Below are positions 7,217-13,868 of a stretch of DNA of 34,789 nt, one piece after another. The notes below the pieces were generated by a model. That model did no database searches. It worked only from the letters and a program-made list of their open reading frames with translations, and was not told the origin of the DNA. Numbering within the stretch: position 1 is the first letter of the stretch; each line of letters starts with the position of its first letter. This DNA is from Rhodococcus sp. (in: high G+C Gram-positive bacteria). Lineage in GTDB: Bacteria; Actinomycetota; Actinomycetes; Mycobacteriales; Mycobacteriaceae. A program made the position numbers and the translations under genes. Where the stretch lies: contig NZ_JAHFVG010000057.1 in assembly GCF_023264675.1 (NCBI RefSeq), positions 1-34,789 of the forward strand, given 5' to 3'.

Positions 7217-7567
7217 ATGTTCATTGCAACCCTTATCGTTTCGGTCTTCCTGGCGGTAGCGCTGACGTTCTCCGCGGTGGGCAAACTGACGAAGAACCCG
7301 TCGGTGATCCCCATCATGGAGGCGGTCGGCGTGCCCGCCGACAAGATCCCGGTCCTCGCGTACCTCGAAATCGCAGGCGCGATCGGTCTCCTCGTCGGGC
7401 TGTTCTGGTGGCCGATCGGCGTCGCCGCAGCAATCGGAGTGATCCTGTACTTCGTGGGTGCTGTCATCGCGCACCTGCGCGTCAAGGACACCAAGGGCAT
7501 CGGACCGGCAGCGTTCTTGACGCTCGTCGCCGTCGCCGCGCTGGTCCTGCGGCTGATCACCACCTGA
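7217..7567 (+). CDS. DoxX-family small membrane protein
   Basis: 116 residues with four hydrophobic segments. The first ('LIVSVFLAVALTFSAVGKLT') carries the Gly-Lys-Leu typical of DoxX-like proteins; 'YLEIAGAIGLLVGLFWWPIG' is the second family hallmark. DoxX proteins are linked to redox and thiol stress at the membrane in mycobacteria, but the molecular activity of most members is unknown. ATG 7217 is chosen because the frame upstream overlaps the reductase. It is probably co-transcribed with the reductase, 5 bases apart, and so likely under the same HxlR control. Confidence 0.85.
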   Translation: MFIATLIVSVFLAVALTFSAVGKLTKNPSVIPIMEAVGVPADKIPVLAYLEIAGAIGLLVGLFWWPIGVAAAIGVILYFVGAVIAHLRVKDTKGIGPAAFLTLVAVAALVLRLITT

Positions 7568-7594
7568 TCCGCTCCCCTGCCTCCACCGGGACGG

Positions 7595-8194
7595 TCAGAC
7601 GCGAGGGTCCCAGTCGTACTCCATCTGCCGCGCGGTGAGCACCGCTACATCGGTGCTCACCAACCGCGCGACAAGATGCACGGCGAGATCCAGCCCGGCA
7701 CTGATCCCGGCGGACGTGGCGATGTCGCCGTGGTCCAGATATCGAACGCCCTCGCGCACATCGAGTTCCGGCCACCGCAACCGAAGTTCTTCGATGTCCT
7801 CCCAGTGCGTCGTCACCGGCCTCGAATCGAGCACGCCCGCCTGCGCCAACAGGAACGCGCCCGTGCACACCGAAGCTGTCAATTCCGTTGCAGCCGAAAC
7901 CTTCTCGATCCACCCGATCACAGCAGGGTTTGCGGCCACTGCATCGACAACGCCGCCGGGCACGAGCACGATGTCGTAGTGCCGCTCGTCGGCGATCGTC
8001 GTATCGACGGAAATTCGCATTCCACCGCGCGCGGACACGGGGTGGTCGTCGACACCGACCAGTACGACATCGAACGCCGGACCGTCCCCCGCTCGCGTGG
8101 TGATCCTGTTGGCCACCGAGAACACCTCGAACGGACCGCAGGCGTCGAGAACCTCGACGTCGTCGAACATCAGAATTCCCAGGGTCCGCGTCAT
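7595..8194 (-). CDS. DJ-1/PfpI-family protein (isonitrile hydratase-like, no HTH)
   Basis: 199 residues forming one glutamine-amidotransferase-like DJ-1 domain. The nucleophile elbow 'ASVCTGAFLLAQAGVLDSRP' places the cysteine at about C110, followed by 'VTTHWEDIEEL', and an acidic residue lies in the N-terminal 'FDDVEVLDACGPFEVF'. This is the domain found N-terminal in AraC-type GlxA regulators and alone in isonitrile hydratases; the DNA-binding part is absent, so an enzyme or glyoxalase/chaperone-like role is likelier than a regulator. Convergent with the DoxX gene, divergent from the pentapeptide gene. Confidence 0.9.
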   Translation of the reverse strand: MTRTLGILMFDDVEVLDACGPFEVFSVANRITTRAGDGPAFDVVLVGVDDHPVSARGGMRISVDTTIADERHYDIVLVPGGVVDAVAANPAVIGWIEKVSAATELTASVCTGAFLLAQAGVLDSRPVTTHWEDIEELRLRWPELDVREGVRYLDHGDIATSAGISAGLDLAVHLVARLVSTDVAVLTARQMEYDWDPRV

Positions 8195-8260
8195 ACGCGG
8201 AATTCTAATGAGCCGTGCGGATGGTGCACAACGTAATTCACAGCCGGATAGGGTTACCCG

Positions 8261-9109
8261 ATGGGAACGCGCACACGAGTCGAGCTGGGTCGTCGCGAAG
8301 ACTTGGGCGCCGACTGCGCCAACTGCTTCGGATTATGCTGCGTCGCATTGGCATTCGCGAAGTCCTCCGACTTTCCGTTCGACAAGCCGGCAGGCGACCC
8401 GTGCACCAACCTCGACGTCGGTGACGGGTGCAGCATCCACCCGCATCTGAGAGACCGCGGATTCAAGGGCTGCACTGTTTTCGACTGCTTCGGCGCAGGC
8501 CAGAAGGTGTCTCGCCGGACGTTCGGCGGACGATCGTGGCGGGAGGACCCACAGACGCGAGCCGCGATGTTCGGCGCATTCCCCGTCGTCCGACGCCTCC
8601 ATGAGCTTCTGTGGTATCTCGACGAAGCCATCACTCTCGTCGAACCGAGCCGTGATGCCTCCACGTGGTCGGCGGCGTTCGAGCGTGTACGACGCCTGAG
8701 CGACGCCTCGGCCGCGGAACTCGTCGACCTGGATGTCGACGCCGAATACGATGCAGTCCGGGATCTCCTGGTGGAGGCAAGTGCCATAGCCCGCGCAGTC
8801 ACCCAGCCGTCCCGGACAGGCAAGCGTGGCCGACGCCCGGCGCCGGGAAGCAACCTGATGGGAGCCTCCCTCGCCGGAGCCGATCTGCGGGGCCTCACGA
8901 TTCGCGGAAGCATCGCGATCGCCGCCGATCTGTCGGGCGCCCAGTTCCGCGCATGCGATGTACTCGGCGTCGACATGCGCGACGCCGACCTACGCGGCGC
9001 CGACCTCGACGGTGCGATCTACTTGACTCAGATGCAGGTCAACAGCGCGCGAGGCGATTCTCGTACCGTCTTGCCCGACGGGTTCGAGCGGCCTTCGCAC
9101 TGGAGTTAG
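8261..9109 (+). CDS. Cys-cluster plus pentapeptide-repeat protein
   Basis: 282 residues in two parts. The N-terminal part has eight cysteines within residues 19-76 (C19, C22, C26, C27, C48, C57, C71, C76), starting with a CxxCxxxCC cluster that resembles YkgJ-type zinc/iron-chelating domains. A helical linker follows. Residues about 203-255 are pentapeptide repeats of A(D/N)LxG type ('ASLAGADLRGLTIRG', 'ADLSGAQFRACDVLGVDMRD', 'ADLRGADLDGAI'), which form a right-handed beta-helix. Short pentapeptide proteins such as MfpA mimic DNA and protect gyrase, but this repeat tract is too short to claim that. Function unknown. Convergent with the GPP34 gene with no bases between the two stops. Confidence 0.82.
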   Translation: MGTRTRVELGRREDLGADCANCFGLCCVALAFAKSSDFPFDKPAGDPCTNLDVGDGCSIHPHLRDRGFKGCTVFDCFGAGQKVSRRTFGGRSWREDPQTRAAMFGAFPVVRRLHELLWYLDEAITLVEPSRDASTWSAAFERVRRLSDASAAELVDLDVDAEYDAVRDLLVEASAIARAVTQPSRTGKRGRRPAPGSNLMGASLAGADLRGLTIRGSIAIAADLSGAQFRACDVLGVDMRDADLRGADLDGAIYLTQMQVNSARGDSRTVLPDGFERPSHWS

Positions 9110-9769
9110 CTAGGAACTGGTGGTGGAGACGATGACGGGCACCATGACGGCGGCCATGACCGCAGCATTGACGTCGCGGACGGCTTTGCGCACGGCCTCG
9201 CTCGCCCAGTCGCCCTCGGCAATCTCCTTGGCGCGCTGCTTCGCCGACTTCTTGTCCGCGCCGGGCAGCACCTTGGGGATCGCATCGATCGCCGACACCA
9301 GGGCGATGACCGCCGACGTTCCGGGGAGCGGCGTCGTCCCGTCGACCACCGCACTACCGATCCACTGAAGTACCGCGTTTCGGCGCGACGAGTCCTTGGC
9401 CGGCCACGCCGTGGTCGGGAACAGTCCGAGCATCTTGTCTTGCTGCTCGACGACGAACCCCTGCTGAACAAGCCTGGCAGCGACCTCTTTGTCGAGCTTC
9501 TTCTGCAGCTTCTCGATGATCTTCTGCGGTTTGAGCGGGCTCTTGGCCGACTTCACGATGTCGTAGCCGCGGGCCAACAGCGGATCTGCAGGCGCAGGAC
9601 CAGCGACTACGACGCGGTCCTTCTCACCGATCTGCACCGCGCCGTTCATCGCGAGCTCGAGAATCACCGCCCCGGCCAGCACCCGAGGCAGCTTCGTGCT
9701 GTCCACGATGGGCTTGCCCGTCTGTTCGTCCAGGAGCACCGACAAGAGGTCTTCCGCGATCAGCGTCAT
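9110..9769 (-). CDS. GPP34-family (GOLPH3-like) phosphoprotein
   Basis: 219 residues with the bacterial GPP34 layout: 'LIAEDLLSVLLDEQTGKPIV', 'RVLAGAVILELAMNGAVQI', 'PLLARGYDIVKSAKSPLKP', and a C-terminal 'AVIALVSAIDAIPKVLPG' helix. In eukaryotes GOLPH3 binds phosphatidylinositol-4-phosphate on the Golgi; bacterial members are peripheral membrane proteins of unknown role, common in actinobacteria. ATG 9769 is chosen because it overlaps the ancestral DUF1801 stop as ATGA; the frame remains open to 9844 but that would run over the older gene. Last gene of the minus-strand operon that begins at 13507. Confidence 0.88.
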   Translation of the reverse strand: MTLIAEDLLSVLLDEQTGKPIVDSTKLPRVLAGAVILELAMNGAVQIGEKDRVVVAGPAPADPLLARGYDIVKSAKSPLKPQKIIEKLQKKLDKEVAARLVQQGFVVEQQDKMLGLFPTTAWPAKDSSRRNAVLQWIGSAVVDGTTPLPGTSAVIALVSAIDAIPKVLPGADKKSAKQRAKEIAEGDWASEAVRKAVRDVNAAVMAAVMVPVIVSTTSS

Positions 9770-10046
9770 GACCCGAGCGTACCGACGACGAACGGATACG
9801 ACAGCTCGATCATCTCTTCCAGGACGGCCGTACCGACTGAGCATCGCCTGCGCGGCCGCTGGCGTAGCGATAGTGGTACTCGCCGTAGCCGATCATCGTC
9901 GGGCCCCACATCACGGCCGGTTCGCCGGTGATGCGGGTGAACATCTCGTGCACAGCAAGACCGTCCGCCCGCCGCACCGGATGCTCGATGGCATCGAGCC
10001 ACGCCCCGGCGTTCGTCTCGGTCGGCTTGGTCTTGTTCTCGCTCAT
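9766..10046 (-). pseudogene. DUF1801 gene with internal deletion and frameshift
   Basis: The N-terminal part reads MSENKTKPTETNAGAWLDAI then 'EPAVMWGPTMIGYGEYHYRY', the DUF1801 hallmark. After 'ASGRAGDAQ' the normal middle (the FSPRK... and GKHKTG...CLY segments known from the family) is missing and the frame runs into a stop at 9810. In a different frame the sequence resumes as 'TAVLEEMIELSYPFVVGTL', the typical DUF1801 C-terminus, ending in a TGA that overlaps the next gene's ATG. So roughly 50 codons were lost with a net frame change near 9820-9835. The surviving open part is 78 residues and unlikely to fold normally. Family features are from memory; the frame break is seen directly. Confidence 0.78.
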
Positions 10047-10047
10047 G

Positions 10048-10398
10048 TCAGTTCAGGTAGTTCTGCCAGTTCGGCGGCACCAGATCTTTCGGGCCAGGAG
10101 TGCTCTGATCGAGCGGATGATGCTGCGGCGCGGCCAGATCGGGGCCGTCGTACATCTGCTCGTCCGCGTAGCTGTAATACCAGTCCTCGCCGGGCTCGAA
10201 ACTCCGAATGAACTGGTGCTGCGTGCTTTCCGCGTGCTTGCTCGCGTGCTGCGACGGCGACGAGTCACAGCAACCGACGTGCCCGCACTGTGCACAACGC
10301 CGAAGGTGGAACCACCAGCCCTTCGAGTCGGTACATTCGGCGCACCCCGGTCCCGACGGGGGTACCGCGGTGTCGATTCCTGGAATCGGCTCGCTCAT
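10048..10398 (-). CDS. UBP-type zinc finger domain protein
   Basis: 116 residues. The zinc-binding set C19, C22, C35, C38, C43/C44, H51, H55 and H61 follows the ZnF-UBP pattern, with 'WWFHLRRCAQCGHVGCCDSS' at the core and 'HQFIRSFEPGEDWYYSY' after it. In eukaryotes this domain binds the ubiquitin C-terminus; bacterial copies have no ubiquitin partner and their ligand is unknown. The gene starts inside the stop of the histidine kinase (ATGA) and the DUF1801 remnant starts one base after it, so it is translated with the two-component pair. In other actinobacteria this small protein commonly accompanies the same kinase and flavoprotein genes (from memory). Confidence 0.9.
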   Translation of the reverse strand: MSEPIPGIDTAVPPSGPGCAECTDSKGWWFHLRRCAQCGHVGCCDSSPSQHASKHAESTQHQFIRSFEPGEDWYYSYADEQMYDGPDLAAPQHHPLDQSTPGPKDLVPPNWQNYLN

Positions 10399-11855
10399 CG
10401 ATCTTCCTGTCTTTCGGATTCGAGGGGGAGTCTGACGATGAATCGGGTGTTGCCGGGCACCGACTCGACGGTCAGATCACCCTGATGCTTCTTGACGATT
10501 ATTCTCCACGAAATATCGAGCCCGAGACCGGTACCCTCTCCCACCGGCTTGGTGGTGAAGAAGGGCTCGAAGATGCGTGATTTGATGGCGTCGGGCACTC
10601 CGGGACCGGTGTCGCCGATCTCGATCCGTACCTGTTCGTGGTCGAGAAATGTTCGGACCGTGAGGGTTCCGGCGCCGTCCATCGCCTGGACAGCATTGTC
10701 GATCAGGTTGGTCCAGACCTGGTTCAGTTCCGCCGCGTACGCCGGAATCGGCGGCACCGCCGGATCGTATTCCTTGACGACGGTGATGCCGTCGCCGATC
10801 TTGCGGCCGAGCATCACGAGCGTGCTGTCCAGCAGTTCCCGAACGTCGATGGTTTGGTACGGCGCCCGATCCATCTGCGAATACTGCTTCGCCGCACCGA
10901 CGAGCGTGGAGACACGCGTCGTCGAATCGGCGATCTCGTTCATCAACAACTCGGTCTCGACGGTGTAGTTCAACCACCGAACAGCTCCTTCGAGCATGTC
11001 GGGAGCCTCGACCGTGGCGGATACCTTTTCGAGCCAGGGAACGTCGAGGCCTGCCTGCACGAACGTCGGCGCAAGATCCCAACCGCCGCGAATATCATGG
11101 TCGTCGAACCAGTCACCGAGCTCGTCCTCGCGGTCCGACGCTTCCATTGCCGTCAGTTTGGGAGCCTTCGCGACCAGCTCGACGGCCTCGTTCTGTAATT
11201 CGACGAGCATCGCCATGGACGTCCGATCGAGCTTTCCGCCCGCGATCATCGCCAGCTTCTGACGCATGTGCCCGACGCGATCGCGCAATGCGGACGTCGC
11301 CCGAACCGCCGCCGCTGCAGGGTTGTTCAGCTCGTGAGTCAGCCCGGCCGACAGTGAGCCCAACGCGAGCAGACGCTCACGCTGATCGACGATCTGCTTG
11401 GTGTTGGCAAATCCGATGAACAAGCCTTCCAACAAGTGAAGAGCCATCGGGAACCACTCGGAGATGATGTTGGCGAAGAGGTCGGCGTCGAGCACGAAGA
11501 AGCGAGACGTTGCCGTCACCCGCATCGAACTCGGGTAGACCTGCGGCACCCGCTCTCGCAGATACGCCTGCCACGCACCCGCGTAGACACCACGCTGAGA
11601 CGTCCGCGAGATCACCAGATCTTCGCCGCCGGACAGCTTCGACATCACGAGCGAGCCCTCGATCATCACGTAGAAGCACGTCGCCGGGTCGCCCTCGGCG
11701 AACACCGGACCCGGTTCGATTATCTCGACGTGCCCCTCCTGGCACAGTTCCTCCAGCTGATCGTCGTTCAGATGCTCGAACAGGAACAGCGTCTTCAACT
11801 CGGCGGGACTACACGTCGGCTTCGAGAGATTGCTCTCGGCGTCCTCCCCGTTCAT
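10395..11855 (-). CDS. Soluble histidine kinase with cyclic-nucleotide-binding-like sensor domain
   Basis: 486 residues, no transmembrane segment. Residues about 22-140 form a Crp-like cNMP-binding beta-roll ('LFLFEHLNDDQLEELCQEGH', 'EGDPATCFYVMIEGSLVMSK'). The H-box is 'SLSAGLTHELNNPAAAAVRA' with H174; the ATPase domain has N-box 'NQVWTNLIDNAVQAMDG', G1 'GDTGPGVPDAI' and F/G2 'FEPFFTTKPVGEGTGLGLDI'. It should sense a cytosolic ligand, autophosphorylate on H174 and pass phosphate to the receiver of the preceding gene product, with which it is coupled by an ATGA overlap. cAMP binding is not certain: the classic phosphate-binding cassette is not obvious. ATG 11855 is chosen for that overlap. 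Confidence 0.92.
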   Translation of the reverse strand: MNGEDAESNLSKPTCSPAELKTLFLFEHLNDDQLEELCQEGHVEIIEPGPVFAEGDPATCFYVMIEGSLVMSKLSGGEDLVISRTSQRGVYAGAWQAYLRERVPQVYPSSMRVTATSRFFVLDADLFANIISEWFPMALHLLEGLFIGFANTKQIVDQRERLLALGSLSAGLTHELNNPAAAAVRATSALRDRVGHMRQKLAMIAGGKLDRTSMAMLVELQNEAVELVAKAPKLTAMEASDREDELGDWFDDHDIRGGWDLAPTFVQAGLDVPWLEKVSATVEAPDMLEGAVRWLNYTVETELLMNEIADSTTRVSTLVGAAKQYSQMDRAPYQTIDVRELLDSTLVMLGRKIGDGITVVKEYDPAVPPIPAYAAELNQVWTNLIDNAVQAMDGAGTLTVRTFLDHEQVRIEIGDTGPGVPDAIKSRIFEPFFTTKPVGEGTGLGLDISWRIIVKKHQGDLTVESVPGNTRFIVRLPLESERQEDR

Positions 11856-13507
11856 GGGTTGGCCAGATATCGGTGTACGAGCATCACTGCCATTGCTCCT
11901 TCTCCTACCGCCGACGCGACGCGCTTCGCCGAATCGGATCGAACATCCCCTGCCGCGAACACCCCGGGAACACTCGTCTCGAGGTGGTGCGGCAGCCGAT
12001 CCCGATCCCAGCCCGACGGGCCTTTGCCGTCGACGACCAGATCCGGTCCCGTCACGACGAAGCCATGTTCGTCGCGAACGACGAAGCCGTCGAGCCAGTC
12101 GGTTCGAGGTGCCGCTCCGATGAACAAGAACAAATATTGGGCCGCAACAATTTCGTCGTCCGCGGTGACGCGGTTGTGCAGCGTTATCGACTCGAGGTGG
12201 TCGTCTCCGGCCACTCCGACCACCTCGGTGCAGGTGCGCACCGTGATCCGAGGATGCTCTTCGATCTGCTTGATCAGGTAGTACGACATCGACGCTTCGA
12301 GCGACTGCGCACGGATCAGAATGGTGACCGATTTCGCGCCTCGCGCCAGGTAGATTGCCGCCTGACCGGCCGAGTTGGCGCCGCCGACGATGTAGACGTC
12401 CTGTTCGGCACATCGCGCGGCCTCGGTCATCGCCGAACCGTAGAAGACCCCGCGGCCGGTGAACTTGTCGATGCCGGGCGTCGCCAACTGACGGTAGGCG
12501 ACGCCGGTCGACAGAATCACCGTCTGCGCGTCGATACTCCGACCGTCGGCGAATCGCACCGTGCGTGCGGCGCCGTTCGCCTCGAGACCGACGACGTCCT
12601 GCGTGGTCACCACCTCCGCGCCGAATTTCAGCGCTTGCCGGCGCGCCCGCTCCGCCAACTGGGCACCGGAGACGCCGTCGGGAAATCCGAGGTAGTTCTC
12701 GATGCGAGAGCTCTGGCCCGCCTGACCACCCGTGGCCGTCCGCTCGATGAGCGTCGTCCGAAGCCCTTCCGATGCGCCGTAGAGCGCGGCGCCAAGGCCC
12801 GCGGGGCCTCCCCCGATGACGACCAGGTCGTAGAACTCCCCGGACGGCGTGGTGGTGAGACCCAGATGCTCGCCCAGTTCGCTGTCCGACGGACCGCACA
12901 GCGCCTTGCCTTCGGACGTGACGATGACGGGACACACCGTGTCGTCGACGCCCGCCGAAGTCAGCAGCCTGACGCCTTCCGGCTCGTCGGCCATGTACCA
13001 GCGGTACGGCAGCTGGTTGCGGGCAAGGAATTCGCGGACTTCCGACGATCGAGCCGACCACCGATGGCCGATCACCTTGGTCTCCTCCACCGGCCGATGA
13101 TCCGAGCTGCTCCAGGCTTCGAGTTGGGCGTCGAGCACGGGGTAGAGCTTCTCCTCGGGCGGATCCCACGGCTTGAGGAGGTAATAATCGAGATCGATGA
13201 CGTTGATGGCGTCGATCGCGGCATCGGTGTCCGCGTAGGCGGTCAGCAGAATGCGCCGCGCCTGGGGGTACAGGTCCATCGCCTGTTCGAGGAATTCCAT
13301 ACCGTTCATCTGCGGCATGCGGTAGTCGGCCAAGAGAATCGCGACGGGTTGCCCGCGCAGCTTCAGTTCTTTGAGTGCATCGAGTGCCTGAGCACCGGAT
13401 TCAGCTCGGATAATGCGGTAGTTCTCGCCGTAGTGACGACGAAGATCGCGGGCGACGGACCTGGAAACACCTGGATCGTCGTCGACGCTGAGAATTGCAG
13501 GCTTCAT
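11852..13507 (-). CDS. Receiver + glutaredoxin-like + thioredoxin-reductase-like flavoprotein
   Basis: 551 residues in three domains. Residues 1-125: response-regulator receiver with acidic pocket D9-D11, phosphoacceptor D61 ('LLADYRMPQMNG') and K112 ('LLKPWD'). Residues about 143-215: thioredoxin/glutaredoxin-like fold ('ARSSEVREFLARNQLPYRWY', cis-Pro 'CPVIVTSEGKALCG') lacking the N-terminal CPYC. Residues about 225-551: TrxB-like FAD/NAD(P)H domain ('YDLVVIGGGPAGLGAALYG', 'VYIVGGANSAGQAAIYLARG', 'GVFAAGDVRSDSAKRVASAV'). The catalytic CxxC of TrxR (CATC) is replaced by residues near 357-362 (GSAMTE), so it should not reduce thioredoxin. Phosphorylation may gate an oxidase or NAD(P)H-sensing activity. 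ATG 13507 has GGGAGGG just upstream; an in-frame start at 13534 has none. Confidence 0.92.
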   Translation of the reverse strand: MKPAILSVDDDPGVSRSVARDLRRHYGENYRIIRAESGAQALDALKELKLRGQPVAILLADYRMPQMNGMEFLEQAMDLYPQARRILLTAYADTDAAIDAINVIDLDYYLLKPWDPPEEKLYPVLDAQLEAWSSSDHRPVEETKVIGHRWSARSSEVREFLARNQLPYRWYMADEPEGVRLLTSAGVDDTVCPVIVTSEGKALCGPSDSELGEHLGLTTTPSGEFYDLVVIGGGPAGLGAALYGASEGLRTTLIERTATGGQAGQSSRIENYLGFPDGVSGAQLAERARRQALKFGAEVVTTQDVVGLEANGAARTVRFADGRSIDAQTVILSTGVAYRQLATPGIDKFTGRGVFYGSAMTEAARCAEQDVYIVGGANSAGQAAIYLARGAKSVTILIRAQSLEASMSYYLIKQIEEHPRITVRTCTEVVGVAGDDHLESITLHNRVTADDEIVAAQYLFLFIGAAPRTDWLDGFVVRDEHGFVVTGPDLVVDGKGPSGWDRDRLPHHLETSVPGVFAAGDVRSDSAKRVASAVGEGAMAVMLVHRYLANP

Positions 13508-13587
13508 GACCCTCCCGGTCGGGCTGTTACTCACCTATGAGTATGCCGCGCCGGAGAAATCCGTGCCTGCTACCGACAGGGTCCTGT

Positions 13588-13680
13588 TCAGACCTGTCCG
13601 CGCCGGATCATGTCGAGCTCGCCTGGCGTCAACAGACGCTCCAACTGCTCACTCGGCCACTTACGTGGGCTGCCGCTCAT
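13588..13680 (-). CDS. Possible 30-residue small protein
   Basis: ATG 13680 to TGA 13588 encodes a peptide starting MSGSPRKWPSEQLERLLTPG and ending ELDMIRRGQV. The mix of charged and leucine residues and the amphipathic helix-like spacing look like real coding rather than shadow translation, and it lies 80 bases ahead of the flavoprotein gene on the same strand, where a leader peptide could sit. There is no strong ribosome-binding site and no homologue known to me. It could be chance. Confidence 0.3.
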   Translation of the reverse strand: MSGSPRKWPSEQLERLLTPGELDMIRRGQV

Positions 13681-13757
13681 CCGCGCCGACTCGAGCAGCG
13701 GTACCGCCGAGCTTGGTCGCGAAAAGATCGAATGAATGTTCACGATCGATCACTCCG

Positions 13758-13770
13758 AACAAAATTTGTT
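13758..13770. promoter_or_regulatory. AT-rich 13-bp palindrome in divergent gap
   Basis: AACAAA-A-TTTGTT, perfect 6-base arms around one base, in an otherwise GC-rich gap 99 bases upstream of the DUF1206 start. It may be an operator or part of a promoter. No regulator is assigned. Confidence 0.3.
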
Positions 13771-13868
13771 TTGGCCTGATTCCTCGTCCGTTCTATCGAC
13801 CAGTGTTCGCCTCTCGTTACCGGTTGTGTGTGAGGCGCGCCGCTTCGGGGTACAGGTCGTTCACCACT

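Larger units (their letters stand above)
13508..13868. other. Divergent gap between two-component operon and DUF1206 gene
   Basis: This 361-base region contains a possible 30-residue minus-strand reading frame (13588-13680), an AT-rich 13-base palindrome AACAAA-A-TTTGTT (13758-13770), and presumably the promoters for both directions. The plus-strand frame that stays open from 13506 into DUF1206 looks like non-coding translation (many Arg/Ser/Cys). I saw no confident -35/-10 pair. Confidence 0.6.

Noticed and set aside
10395..13169. A single 924-residue minus-strand protein containing the histidine kinase
   Set aside because: The part before residue M at 11855 is out-of-frame translation of the flavoprotein gene; the kinase start at 11855 makes an ATGA overlap.
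11510..13540. A 676-codon plus-strand open frame antisense to the kinase and flavoprotein genes
   Set aside because: High GC content keeps antisense frames open; the product has no recognisable motifs and the minus-strand genes carry complete domain signatures.
13822..13853. GGTT...GGGTAC as a stress-sigma promoter for DUF1206
   Set aside because: The spacer is 22 bases, well outside the 15-17 expected.
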